DNA of 18,591 nucleotides from Acidobacteriaceae bacterium (GTDB taxonomy: Bacteria > Acidobacteriota > Terriglobia > Terriglobales > Acidobacteriaceae), in the NCBI GenBank assembly GCA_003133425.1, contig PKXI01000300.1, positions 8,545 through 27,135 on the forward strand, written 5' to 3'. The notes below the pieces were generated by a model. It ran no database searches. It saw only the letters and a program-made list of their open reading frames with translations, and was not told where the DNA came from. The translations under genes and the position numbers were made by a program. Below are positions 7,887 through 16,022 of this stretch, in pieces (the first letter of the stretch is position 1; the number at the start of each line of letters is the position of its first letter).

Positions 7887-9626
7887 CTAACCCTCTAGCT
7901 TATATCGCGTCTCCGCCAGCCAGTAAAGCCGCCGCCATACCAGCCGGTTCATCGTCACCACCATCAGCGAAATCATGATCGTAGCCAGCAGCAAAATGAC
8001 AAACCGCCCGCTGTCAGTTGCTGCATCAATCTGCGCCCCCAACCCAATCGTCTCCAGCGTCCGGTCTTTCACATGCGAGTACTCCGCCATCACCGAAGCA
8101 TTCCAGGCCCCGCCTGAAGCCGTAACCATCCCCGTAATCAGGTAAGGAAAGATTCCCGGAAGAATCAGCTTCGTCCACCGCTGCCACCGCGTGAAGTGGA
8201 ACAGCGTTGAAACCTCGCGCAGGTCCGACGGAATCGACATCGCCCCCGCAATCACGTTGAACAATATGTACCACTGTGTCCCCAGCAGCATCAGCGCAAC
8301 CGAGCCGATCCCCAGTCCCCCGCCGATCTTCACCAGCCCGATAAGCAGTATTGGAAAGAATGCGGTGGCCGGAACCGACGCAAGTACCTGCGCCAGCGGC
8401 TGCACCACGCGCGCAATCTTCGGATTCATGCCGATAGCCACTCCCACCGGAATCGTCCATGCCGCAGAGATCAGCAGCGATGCATTCACGCGCAAAAAAG
8501 TCGCCACCGCGCCCTCCAGCAGCAGCCGTAGTTCCGGCCATGTCACGGTTCTCAGCATGAACGCGGCCTGCGCACCACCCCAGAATGCAACGGCAACTAC
8601 CGCCGCGCCCAGCGCCCACAGCCATGCGGAGCCTTTAGGCTCCTCCCGGTCCAGAGGCTGCACGATGCGGTTCTCCCTTTTCTGTGCCATGCGTTTGAAG
8701 ATGGGTTCGTCGAGCCGCGCAAAAATCCGCCCAGGGATAGAACTGAACAGGTTCGACCTGCGCAGCAGCTCAAGAATCGGGGACGTAACGCGGTCCGCCG
8801 ACTCCACCTGTTCAAATTTGAATTTGTCGCTCCATGCAATCAGCGGGCGCCAAACCAGCTGGTCGGTCGCAACCACAATGAGGATCACCGTCGCAATGCC
8901 GCTCAACAGGGCACGTACGTCGCCGGCGTAGGTAGCCGTCTGGATATAGCTCCCCAGCCCTGGCAACTGGAAGTTTCGCTGGCCCATCGTAAACATCTCG
9001 CAGAAGATGAGCGCAAACCATCCGCCCGCAACCGAGACAATCGAATTCCACACCAGCCCGATCGCCGCGTACGGCATCTCCAGTTGCCAGAACCGCTGCC
9101 ACCCGGAGTAGCGATAAATCCGCGTCGCTTCCAACATCTCCTTGGGAATGCTCTTCAGCGATGAATAAAAGCTGAAAGCGAGGTTCCACACTTGCCCCGT
9201 AAAGATCAGCAGGATCACGCCCATCTCAATGCCCATTTGGTGCCCGGGAATCAGCGCCACCATGGCCAGCACCACTGGCGGCAGAAAGCTCAGTACCGGA
9301 ATCGATTGCAGAATGTCGAGCACCGCAACCATCCACGGCTCAACCCTGGAATTGTATGCAGCTATGTACCCGTAACTAATCGCAAAAACCAGGCTCAGTA
9401 GGTAAGCAATCCCCATCCGCACAATGGAGTAGAGAGCATACAGCGGAAGCGCGGCGATCGAATTCGAAATGGGAACAACGGGAACCGGCTTGCCCAACCA
9501 GTAAACGCCCGTGCTCACCAGGGCCAGAAATCCCGCCAGCACAACAGCAGCCACCGCCAGGTCCATGAAAATCGGCCAGGTACGTGCGGTAACCAGAGAA
9601 CGTGCAAGCGGGTGCTGAATCTTCAC
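7887..9626 (-). CDS. ABC transporter permease, two NitT/TauT-type domains fused in one chain
   Basis: This 579-residue inner-membrane protein has two permease halves (BPD_transp_1 type). The first half is residues about 20-262, the second about 335-565, joined by a charged, presumably cytoplasmic linker (about 265-332). Each half has an EAA-type loop for the ATPase: EATRIYRYSGWQRFWQLEMP (166-185) and EVSTLFHFTRWQRWTKLILP (471-490). In both, the usual glycine of the EAA-x3-G motif is replaced, by Arg172 and His477. The gene starts with GTG whose last two bases are part of the ATPase stop (GTGA), indicating translational coupling. Because one chain carries both halves, the transporter would be one permease plus an ATPase dimer. 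No binding protein is encoded nearby and the substrate is unknown. Confidence 0.92.
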   Translation of the reverse strand: MKIQHPLARSLVTARTWPIFMDLAVAAVVLAGFLALVSTGVYWLGKPVPVVPISNSIAALPLYALYSIVRMGIAYLLSLVFAISYGYIAAYNSRVEPWMVAVLDILQSIPVLSFLPPVVLAMVALIPGHQMGIEMGVILLIFTGQVWNLAFSFYSSLKSIPKEMLEATRIYRYSGWQRFWQLEMPYAAIGLVWNSIVSVAGGWFALIFCEMFTMGQRNFQLPGLGSYIQTATYAGDVRALLSGIATVILIVVATDQLVWRPLIAWSDKFKFEQVESADRVTSPILELLRRSNLFSSIPGRIFARLDEPIFKRMAQKRENRIVQPLDREEPKGSAWLWALGAAVVAVAFWGGAQAAFMLRTVTWPELRLLLEGAVATFLRVNASLLISAAWTIPVGVAIGMNPKIARVVQPLAQVLASVPATAFFPILLIGLVKIGGGLGIGSVALMLLGTQWYILFNVIAGAMSIPSDLREVSTLFHFTRWQRWTKLILPGIFPYLITGMVTASGGAWNASVMAEYSHVKDRTLETIGLGAQIDAATDSGRFVILLLATIMISLMVVTMNRLVWRRLYWLAETRYKLEG

Positions 9627-11029
9627 TTGCTGTCCTCGTCGCCGGCAGTTTCCTCAGCAATCTCCTCTTCCGGCGCATCGGGCAACACAAACCGGCGGCG
9701 GCCGGCATCAAAGTCGAACAACTCCGCATAGCGGCCCCATGTAACCGCGGTCTCCATCTGGCGCAGGCACTCTTCCTCACTGAACTGCTCGTCGAGCAAA
9801 TCCAGAAAGAAGTCCTCTGGCACCGTGTGATCGCTCTTGGCTTCCAGCGCCCTCCGAATCTGGCGAAGCAGCAATACGTTCTCCAACGCTGCGTCGCGGA
9901 ACAGTTCCTTCTGCCGCAAAATCTCCGAGTTGGCAAACTCCGTGCCGCTCGCCGTAATGGCCGCGTCGCCTTCCTCGATCTTCAGGAATCCAAGCAGTTG
10001 CGCCGCGTCCACAATCGGCAGCAGGTCGTCAATCTCGAAAGCCAGATCGTCGGCCAGATGATAGATATCGTCGCGGCCTCCCTTGTCCAGCAGCAGTTCC
10101 AACAGTCCGGCCACGCCGCCAGGCCGTGCGTGCGGCAGCATTTGGTAGTGCATCTGGCGCTGATCGCGCGGGCGAGTTTCGGCCTGCTGTTCGGGAGCAT
10201 CTGCCGGAACCACATCAGGCCTGGTGAGCACTTTGTAGATATAGTCCACCAACTGCGTGAATGGCTCCGATTTGCGATCCCGCGGCTGCGGAAGCTGGAC
10301 GCGGAAGTCGGTGCGAATATGCCCAGGGTTGCGGCCCAGTACCACGATGCGATCCGCCAACAGCACCGCCTCTTCGATGTTGTGGGTAACCAGAAACACG
10401 GCTTTTGTGGGCATCGTTTTCTTAGCCCAAAGCTCCAACAATTCACTGCGCAGGTTTTCCGCCGTCAGCACATCGAGAGCCGAGAAAGGCTCATCCATGA
10501 ACAACACTTCCGGTTCCACCACAAGAGCCCGCGCAAAACCCACCCGCTGCTTCATGCCCCCCGATAGTTCCTTGGGGTAAGCGGCCTCAAAACCGTCCAG
10601 GCCCACCGTATCCAGCATCTTCATGCTGCGTTCGCGGCGCTCTTCGGGGCCCACGCCGCGTGCCTGCAGCGGTGCCTCCACGTTCTCAAGCACCGTCAGC
10701 CAGGGAAACAGCGCAAAGCTCTGGAACACGATCGAGACATTGGTTTCGGCAGCGGCAATCGGCTTCTCGTGCCAGTAGACCTGCCCTGCCGTGGGAGTCG
10801 ATAGTCCGCTCAACATCCGCAGCATCGTTGACTTGCCCGAACCAGACGGCCCAAGCAATGCCAGAATCTCTCCCGGCAGAATACTCAGGTCGGTCGCCGA
10901 AATCACCTGGATCCGGTTCTGGCTCGGTTGTGAGTAATATTTCTCAACTTTTTCCGCGCGAATGATCGCATCCACCGCGGGGACGGAAGTCGGGGGCTGC
11001 GTCTGGTTGGGGAAGTCAGCTTCCTGCAT
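9623..11029 (-). CDS. ABC transporter ATP-binding protein with C-terminal AAA-associated domain
   Basis: The 468-residue ATPase resembles nitrate/sulfonate/bicarbonate importer ATPases. Residues about 20-265 are the ATPase, with Walker A GPSGSGKST (60-68), Q-loop Gln103, signature LSGGMKQR (155-162), Walker B VLFMDEP (175-181) and switch His216 in LVTHN. Residues about 290-445 form an extra domain resembling the AAA_assoc_C family (PF09821), with LLELLLDKGGRDDIYHLADD and DFFLDLLDEQFSEEE; the tail is very acidic. Such a C-terminal domain is probably regulatory, by analogy with other ABC ATPases. The ATG has GGAG nine bases upstream and a small hairpin just before that. The stop overlaps the permease start by four bases. 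The first residues up to about 20 look unstructured. Confidence 0.94.
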   Translation of the reverse strand: MQEADFPNQTQPPTSVPAVDAIIRAEKVEKYYSQPSQNRIQVISATDLSILPGEILALLGPSGSGKSTMLRMLSGLSTPTAGQVYWHEKPIAAAETNVSIVFQSFALFPWLTVLENVEAPLQARGVGPEERRERSMKMLDTVGLDGFEAAYPKELSGGMKQRVGFARALVVEPEVLFMDEPFSALDVLTAENLRSELLELWAKKTMPTKAVFLVTHNIEEAVLLADRIVVLGRNPGHIRTDFRVQLPQPRDRKSEPFTQLVDYIYKVLTRPDVVPADAPEQQAETRPRDQRQMHYQMLPHARPGGVAGLLELLLDKGGRDDIYHLADDLAFEIDDLLPIVDAAQLLGFLKIEEGDAAITASGTEFANSEILRQKELFRDAALENVLLLRQIRRALEAKSDHTVPEDFFLDLLDEQFSEEECLRQMETAVTWGRYAELFDFDAGRRRFVLPDAPEEEIAEETAGDEDSK

Positions 11030-11338
11030 GCGTGGTTCTCCGCTTTGGGCCGCCTGCCCAAGTCGCGACCGGTCATTGCTTTGAAGTATACGTTTGGCGT
11101 ATTGCCCAAAGATGAACGAGCGACCGGCCTGTCCAAATCGCGCTTTCGCGCCCGCCTGTGTCCTTCCGCCAGAGGCCCTGTCCGTGGCCGAGAAATGGAC
11201 TATCGGGTAGAATTACCAGGCCGAGAGTATCATTATGAAGAGCGTCTGACCACGGACGTGCGCCTTCCCCGATCGTCGCCGAGTCGCACTCCACAGAATG
11301 TCCAACTCCCACCGTTGCGTTTGAGTGCTCAGGAGCGT
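11030..11338. other. 309-bp divergent intergenic region between ABC operon and response regulator
   Basis: Upstream of the ABC ATPase, on the minus strand, a TATACT at 11085-11090 is a fair -10 candidate without a good -35. An inverted repeat with 6-bp arms (TTGGGC / GCCCAA, 5-base loop) at 11045-11061 would form a hairpin next to the ATPase ribosome site. A near-repeat of 15 bases (13 matching) lies at 11053-11067 and 11128-11142, 75 bases apart. On the plus strand a TAGAAT around 11210 could be a -10 for the response regulator, but no -35 goes with it. An in-frame plus-strand extension of the regulator exists across this region but reads like non-coding sequence. Confidence 0.45.
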
Positions 11339-11722
11339 ATGCCCGAATCAAAGACTAGACCCAAAGTCCTGGTGGTCGACGATGAACGTGTAATCGCCGA
11401 CACGCTTGCCATGATCCTGAACCAGAGCGGCTTTGAAGCCCGTGCCGTTTATTCCGGCGAGGGCGCCCTTGAGTTGGTCCCGACGTTTGTCCCCGACATG
11501 CTCATCTCCGATGTCATCATGGCAGACCTGAATGGAATCGATGCGGCCATCCGAATTCGCGCGCTGCTTCCGCACATCAAGATTCTGCTCTTTTCCGGCC
11601 AGGCGGCAACCGCGGACCTGCTTGAAAAAGCCCGCGCCCAGGGTTACGAATTCGAGATACTGGCCAAGCCCGTCCATCCACAGGATCTGCTCAGCAGGCT
11701 CCGCGCCGAAGACCACGCTTAG
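11339..11722 (+). CDS. Stand-alone response regulator receiver protein
   Basis: This 127-residue single receiver domain has no output domain. Motifs are the acidic pair in LVVDDE (14-15), phosphoacceptor Asp58 in LISDVIMADLNG, the switch residue Ser86 in LLFSGQA, and Lys110 in ILAKPVHPQDLL. The domain is complete and ends seven residues later. I chose the ATG at 11339 because AGGAG lies three bases before it and the receiver fold begins about nine residues in. Translation could theoretically extend 98 codons upstream, but that stretch has no recognisable fold. Proteins of this type, with the GQAATADLLEKARAQGYEFE stretch, are frequent in acidobacterial genomes as far as I recall. The partner kinase is not in the window unless the KdpD-like kinase cross-talks, for which there is no evidence. 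A role as phosphate relay or protein-binding switch is inference. Confidence 0.9.
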   Translation: MPESKTRPKVLVVDDERVIADTLAMILNQSGFEARAVYSGEGALELVPTFVPDMLISDVIMADLNGIDAAIRIRALLPHIKILLFSGQAATADLLEKARAQGYEFEILAKPVHPQDLLSRLRAEDHA

Positions 11723-12031
11723 GCAGCATTATGGTTGTTCTTCCGGTTTGCCAGACCAGTAAGTCGGGTGTAAACGGCAGGCGTCTGCCTTTGCGCGGAA
11801 TGTGAAATAGCCCAGGGAAGAACGATCGCGATCGGTCCTCACATGAAGGCTGGCACGAACTGTCCGTTCCATCTCAAAGCTCTGCGCTTTTCTTGAATAA
11901 CCGTTTGTGTGCCAGACTCCCTGAAGGAATCAGGCGCGAACTCCCGCCGCACTCCGGGAGCCCGCGCAATGCACTCAATATTGGCAATGCAAACTACTTT
12001 GATATCGCGCCAGGCGCAATCCCCGCGCCAA
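11723..12031. other. 309-bp convergent gap between response regulator and GH3 gene
   Basis: No gene is visible; the open frames crossing it lack domains or ribosome sites. It contains a short hairpin at 11776-11789 (GGCAG / CTGCC, 4-base loop) followed by only three T, a weak terminator for the response regulator at best. There is also a perfect 12-bp palindrome, CGATCGCGATCG, at 11823-11834, and the larger hairpin at 11934-11967 listed separately. Otherwise I see nothing. Confidence 0.5.
11934..11967 (-). terminator. GC-rich hairpin downstream of the GH3 gene
   Basis: A two-part stem is formed by GCGCG (11934-11938) with CGCGC (11963-11967) and CTCCCG (11941-11946) with CGGGAG (11955-11960). 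There is a 2x2 internal loop and an 8-base apical loop. It starts 64 bases after the GH3 stop. No T-run follows on the minus strand, so it is not a classical intrinsic terminator; it could end transcription with Rho or protect the mRNA 3' end. Confidence 0.35.
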
Positions 12032-14710
12032 CTATTCTGGCAAGGCGAGTTGGCCATCAATTTGGAAGTGGCCGCTGACACCTGGCGCTCCGGTATCAGG
12101 CTGGCCGCCGCCAATGCTCACTGTGTAATCACCTGCAGCGATGATCGGATTACCATCCTCGGTCACCATACCCAAATCGCGCTCCTTCAACTCGAAGTGA
12201 ACCTTCTGGTTCGCGCCCGGCTCCAGGTGAATGCGCTGAAATCCGCGAAGAGCAATTTGAGGCGCACCCTTTACGGCAGGGAACTTGAGATAGACCTGTA
12301 CCGAGTCATCTCCAGCGACCTTGCCGGTGTTCGTTACCGTAACATCGGCGGAGACGGGCTGCCCTGCCGCCACAGCCTGCGTCGGGATACTGAGGTCGCT
12401 GTACTTAAAGGTGGTATAGCTGAGTCCGTAGCCAAACGGATAGAGCGGCTTGCCTTTGAAGTACCGGTAGGTCCGGTTTGTCATTTCATAATCCTCGAAG
12501 TGGGGGAGCTGGGTGACGTCCTTGTAGAACGTAACCGCCAGCCGACCCGCGGGATTGTTTTTGCCACTCAGCGTCTCAGCGACCGCTGCGCCGCCTTCTT
12601 CGCCGGGATACCATGCTTCGAGAACCGCGTTGGCATGATCGTTGATCCAGTTGACGGCCAGCGCGCTTCCGTTCAAGAGAACGACGGCGAGTGGCTTACC
12701 GGTGGCTGCTACGGCTTCAACCAGTGCTTCTTCCGGCTGCGGAAGATCGATGCTGATGCGATCACCGCCTAGGAATCCAGGCACGGTCACCGGCATCTCT
12801 TCACCTTCGAGCCTACTGGTAATGCCCACAACGGCAATCACGACGTCGGCGCTCTTTGCCGCGGCAATAGCCTCAGGCGAAGGTGCATCATTTACTTTCG
12901 CCCAAATCAGTTGCGCTTGCGGTTTGGCACCGTTCATAGTGCCGAACGCGAGGCTCAACGTGGCCTTCTCGCCCTTTACCAAGTGGGCGCGGCCAACTGC
13001 TGCGTCGATGCCCTCGACTCTGCCCAACTGCGCAACTTGCTTATCGTCAATCGACAGCCGTCCGAAGCCATTGGCACGAACGCCGATGAGATAGTCACCG
13101 GTTTCAGTGGCCGTGATGAAGCCTGTCCAACGCACGCCAACGCCTTTCTTCCCGGCAAGCTCTGAAGGTAAATTGCCTTCAGTAAGATTGACGTTCGGCT
13201 CGGTGCGGCTGAGAAGCACAGGAGCGTCCGGCCCCCTGCCCGGCCGGCCCATCGACTCGCTGTAGTCCGCTTTCACCCCAGGCTTGCCGTCGGGAGTGGT
13301 CAGCATCGCGTCCGGAACCGGGTTTCCGTCATTGCGCAGGAACTGGGTCCCCGGTATGTAGCTGATTGTCGCGTTCGGGAACTCTGCCTTGAGTCCTTCC
13401 AGCACGGTAACGACATGCGTGGGCGTTCCGGCATAGTTGCCGAGCAGCACCGCGGTCTGGTCAGCGAGCGGGCCGACGACGGCGATCTTCTTAATTCCGG
13501 TTTTGAGCGGGAGAATGCCGTCGTTCTTGAGCAGAACCATCGACTCGTTTGCGAGTTTGTGCGCCAGGGCACGGTGTTCCGCACTGTCAAGTTCCTTTTC
13601 GTCAATCTTTGTGTAGGGAACCATCTCCGGCGGGTCAAACATGCCAAGCTTCATACGCGCTGTGAACAGGCGAATGAGAGCCGTGTCGAGCGTGCTTTCA
13701 GGCAAGTAACCTTGCTGCACTGCATCGATATAGGCCTTGTCGGCTGGATCGCCATACCTGTCGGTAAACGTGGCGCACTCGTTATCCATTCCGCGGATCA
13801 CTGAAGTGGCCGCGCCCTGTGCCTGCGTTGCACGGTAGCGATGATTGGCAGCAATGTCCTTCACTGCGTCGCAATCCGAAACCACATAACCCTTGAAGCC
13901 CCACTTCCCGCGCAGTTGGTCCTGCATCAGGTACTGGTTGGCGCATGCCGGCTCGCCATTGATTGCGTTGTACGCGCACATCACCGAACCGGCGTTGCCT
14001 TCCACGATGGCAGCGCGGAATGCAGGTTCGAATGTATCCACCTCGTCGTGTTTGCTCACGTCCACATCGGCAAAGTGCCGCGTAGGCTCCGGACCGCTGT
14101 GCACGGCATAGTGCTTGGGTGTTGAAATCACGCGGTAGTACTTCGGGTCGTCGCCCTGCATTCCAGTGACGTAGGCAACGCCCATGCGGCCGGTGAGGAA
14201 CGGATCTTCCCCGTAGGTTTCCTGTCCGCGGCCCCAGCGCGGGTCACGGAAGATGTTCAGATTCGGGGACCAGAAATCGAGGCCTCCGCCGATAAAGTTC
14301 ATGCGACCGGTGCGTGCATCCTGCACGTGTTTAATGCGTCCCTCAATACCAATTTGGGTCGCCATGATATGAATCTTCGGCGCATCGAAAGTCGAAGCCA
14401 GACCGATTGGCTCCGGATACTCCGTTACACCCTGGTCGATCACGCCGTGGAGCGCCTCACTCCACCATTGGTATGCAGGAATATTGAGCCGCGGAACTGC
14501 GGCAGACCTGTTCAGCATTTGCGAAGCTTTCTCCGCAAGCGTCATGCGATGCACCAGGTCAACGGCCCGTTGCTCGGGTGACAGACTTGGATTCATGTAA
14601 GGGAGGCTCGCGGTATCCTGGGCAACTGCAGATTGCAGAATTAAGCCAAAGAAGAGTGTTCCCGAACACGCGACGATACCTGCAACGATTCGCGTCATGC
14701 GTTTCTTCAT
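12032..14710 (-). CDS. Exported GH3 beta-glycosidase (beta-xylosidase/beta-glucosidase type) with PA14 insert
   Basis: This 892-residue glycoside hydrolase probably cleaves terminal beta-linked xylose or glucose from oligosaccharides. The signal peptide is residues 1-30, cut after SAVA. The GH3 N-terminal barrel (about 40-360) shows YQWWSEALHGV, NIFRDPRWGRGQETYGEDP, the substrate-binding Lys199-His200 in STPKHY, and nucleophile Asp279 in VVSDCDA. The second domain (about 395-730) is interrupted by a PA14-like domain (about 475-610). The candidate acid/base glutamates are in RLEGEE (635-638). A fibronectin-III-like domain closes the protein (about 775-875). I chose the ATG at 14710 because GGAG lies eight bases before it and a clean signal peptide follows; a 59-residue in-frame extension upstream runs through the leader repeats and is rejected. 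The preceding 220 bases suggest separate regulation from the esterase gene. Confidence 0.95.
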   Translation of the reverse strand: MKKRMTRIVAGIVACSGTLFFGLILQSAVAQDTASLPYMNPSLSPEQRAVDLVHRMTLAEKASQMLNRSAAVPRLNIPAYQWWSEALHGVIDQGVTEYPEPIGLASTFDAPKIHIMATQIGIEGRIKHVQDARTGRMNFIGGGLDFWSPNLNIFRDPRWGRGQETYGEDPFLTGRMGVAYVTGMQGDDPKYYRVISTPKHYAVHSGPEPTRHFADVDVSKHDEVDTFEPAFRAAIVEGNAGSVMCAYNAINGEPACANQYLMQDQLRGKWGFKGYVVSDCDAVKDIAANHRYRATQAQGAATSVIRGMDNECATFTDRYGDPADKAYIDAVQQGYLPESTLDTALIRLFTARMKLGMFDPPEMVPYTKIDEKELDSAEHRALAHKLANESMVLLKNDGILPLKTGIKKIAVVGPLADQTAVLLGNYAGTPTHVVTVLEGLKAEFPNATISYIPGTQFLRNDGNPVPDAMLTTPDGKPGVKADYSESMGRPGRGPDAPVLLSRTEPNVNLTEGNLPSELAGKKGVGVRWTGFITATETGDYLIGVRANGFGRLSIDDKQVAQLGRVEGIDAAVGRAHLVKGEKATLSLAFGTMNGAKPQAQLIWAKVNDAPSPEAIAAAKSADVVIAVVGITSRLEGEEMPVTVPGFLGGDRISIDLPQPEEALVEAVAATGKPLAVVLLNGSALAVNWINDHANAVLEAWYPGEEGGAAVAETLSGKNNPAGRLAVTFYKDVTQLPHFEDYEMTNRTYRYFKGKPLYPFGYGLSYTTFKYSDLSIPTQAVAAGQPVSADVTVTNTGKVAGDDSVQVYLKFPAVKGAPQIALRGFQRIHLEPGANQKVHFELKERDLGMVTEDGNPIIAAGDYTVSIGGGQPDTGAPGVSGHFQIDGQLALPE

Positions 14711-14812
14711 ATTGTTTCTCCAGGTTACGTTGGGCGATCGCCAAAATTCACCGCTAAAACCAATGGAGCGCAGAATCGAATTGTTTGGTCGGTTGCGCCC
14801 ATGCTCGTTGCC

Positions 14813-14880
14813 GGAGAGTCTACTCTCCGTGCCGTATTCGGCGATCGGTATACGGCACAGAGAGTACCATCGGCATGGTA
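14813..14880 (-). promoter_or_regulatory. Nested inverted repeats in the leader of the GH3 gene
   Basis: The main element pairs 14821-14837 with 14850-14866 (17-bp arms, 12-base loop, one mismatch). In minus-strand RNA, the gene strand, that mismatch becomes a G-U pair, so the full stem can form. A second repeat, GGAGAGT (14813-14819) with ACTCTCC (14822-14828), shares one arm with it, so the two exclude each other. A third, TACCAT (14865-14870) with ATGGTA (14875-14880), adjoins it. The group lies 103-170 bases upstream of the GH3 start. No T-run follows, so a terminator is unlikely. It may be an operator or a switchable mRNA leader. Confidence 0.6.
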
Positions 14881-14930
14881 AATCCATTTTCTAGGGCCTG
14901 TCCATGTCTAAAGATTACCCGCAAGACAGG

Positions 14931-16022
14931 CTACTTGCAGTTCGTCTGAAAGCAAAGATGATTGCTGAAAAACGGGATCACATGATTCTGGAAGCGATCT
15001 GAGACAGCACTTGTGTGTGTGCCGTGGTAAATCTCGAAACCATTCGCAATTCCGTATTTGTCCAGGACGTCGTGGAGCTTGCCCGTATCGGTCCGTAGGC
15101 CGTCCTGGTCGCCCACGTCGATGGAGATTGCACGATATTGGCGCAAATTCCCAATGTACTGATCAATAAAGGCCAAGGGTGAGTTGGCAGCCCATTTTGC
15201 GAGTATGTCGGGCTGTGCTACGCCATCTTTCGTTGGAAGATCAAGGTAGAGCGGAGGGTTCTTGGGATCGGGTGACCATGCCGCTGCGCTTGCGAGTTGA
15301 GCGCGAAGGCCGAACGGAAGCTTGGCCGAATCTTCTGCCGTCTTGACGGCTTCGAGCGCCTTTGCATTTTCCGGGTTCGCGGGGCCGCCAGCCCGAGCCG
15401 ACATGCAGCAGGGGCTCATGATGTACAGGCTGCTAAACACATCCGGGTGCTTCATCCCGATCCGAGACGCGCCGTATCCGCCCATGGAGTGGCCGACGAG
15501 TCCGCGGCTCATGCGATTTGGGAGGGTCCGGTAATGTGCATCAATATATGTGACGACATCGAGAGCAATGAACTGCTCAAAATCCCCGGTGGTGGCTGAG
15601 CTCGAATACATGGAACCGTTGTGCACCGTCTTTGAATCAGGTAGCACGACGATCATTTCTTTTGCGCCTTGTGCGAAGGCCCCCTCGATGACCTGCGGCA
15701 CATGGATTTCGTGCGTCCACTGCTCCGCACCGATGGAAAATCCATGCAATGCGTAGACGACGGGGTAGCGGCGATGCTTGTCTTTCTGGTAGCTGGGCGG
15801 CAGAAATACGAAAACGTCACGGTCAACGGCGTCACCTTCCAGATTGCCTTCAAGCGAGGTGCCATGAATCTTGATGTGTTCAACTGTCACTGGTTTTGCG
15901 CCAGGGACGACCGGCGGTACCAGGGTTTGGACCTGCCCGAAACTCAAGCTGGCGTTGCCAAGCGCCAGCGGAATGAGAAGAGCAATCTTGCCGAGAGATT
16001 TCAGTTTCATCATTATCTTCAC
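14931..16022 (-). CDS. Exported esterase D-like alpha/beta hydrolase (feruloyl/acetylxylan esterase-like)
   Basis: The 363-residue hydrolase of the esterase D family (PF00756, CE1-like) probably removes acyl groups from a polysaccharide or oligosaccharide. A signal peptide covers about residues 1-29. VVYALHGFSIGAEQW carries the oxyanion region, Ser179 sits in GLVGHSMGGYG, the Asp is in DVGDQDGL (305 or 307) and the likely His336 in YHGTHTS, so the triad is complete. The annotated start is a GTG overlapping the arabinofuranosidase stop (GTGA), with AGGCGG upstream. ATGs three and four codons later are alternatives that would not change the mature protein. Coupling to the GH51 enzyme supports a side-chain-removing role on arabinoxylan, since ferulate and arabinose occur together there; that is inference. 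Substrate specificity cannot be read from the sequence. Confidence 0.9.
   Translation of the reverse strand: MKIMMKLKSLGKIALLIPLALGNASLSFGQVQTLVPPVVPGAKPVTVEHIKIHGTSLEGNLEGDAVDRDVFVFLPPSYQKDKHRRYPVVYALHGFSIGAEQWTHEIHVPQVIEGAFAQGAKEMIVVLPDSKTVHNGSMYSSSATTGDFEQFIALDVVTYIDAHYRTLPNRMSRGLVGHSMGGYGASRIGMKHPDVFSSLYIMSPCCMSARAGGPANPENAKALEAVKTAEDSAKLPFGLRAQLASAAAWSPDPKNPPLYLDLPTKDGVAQPDILAKWAANSPLAFIDQYIGNLRQYRAISIDVGDQDGLRTDTGKLHDVLDKYGIANGFEIYHGTHTSAVSDRFQNHVIPFFSNHLCFQTNCK

Noticed and set aside
9602..10567. 321-codon plus-strand open frame opposite the ABC ATPase
   Set aside because: The minus strand carries unmistakable Walker A, signature and Walker B motifs; the plus-strand product resembles nothing and is a shadow.
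11045..11338. 98-residue N-terminal extension of the response regulator
   Set aside because: It is rich in Arg, Pro and Ser without a fold, crosses candidate promoter elements, and the receiver domain starts right after the ATG at 11339.
11839..12114. 91-codon minus-strand frame overlapping the GH3 3' end
   Set aside because: It overlaps the end of the GH3 coding sequence in another frame and has no ribosome site or domain.
14821..14866. Intrinsic terminator for the esterase gene formed by the 17-bp inverted repeat
   Set aside because: No run of T follows on the minus strand and the stem lies inside what is probably the GH3 leader.
14711..14887. 59-residue N-terminal extension of the GH3 protein
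   Set aside because: The extension runs through the inverted repeats, has no signal features, and would bury a clean signal peptide and ribosome site at 14710.
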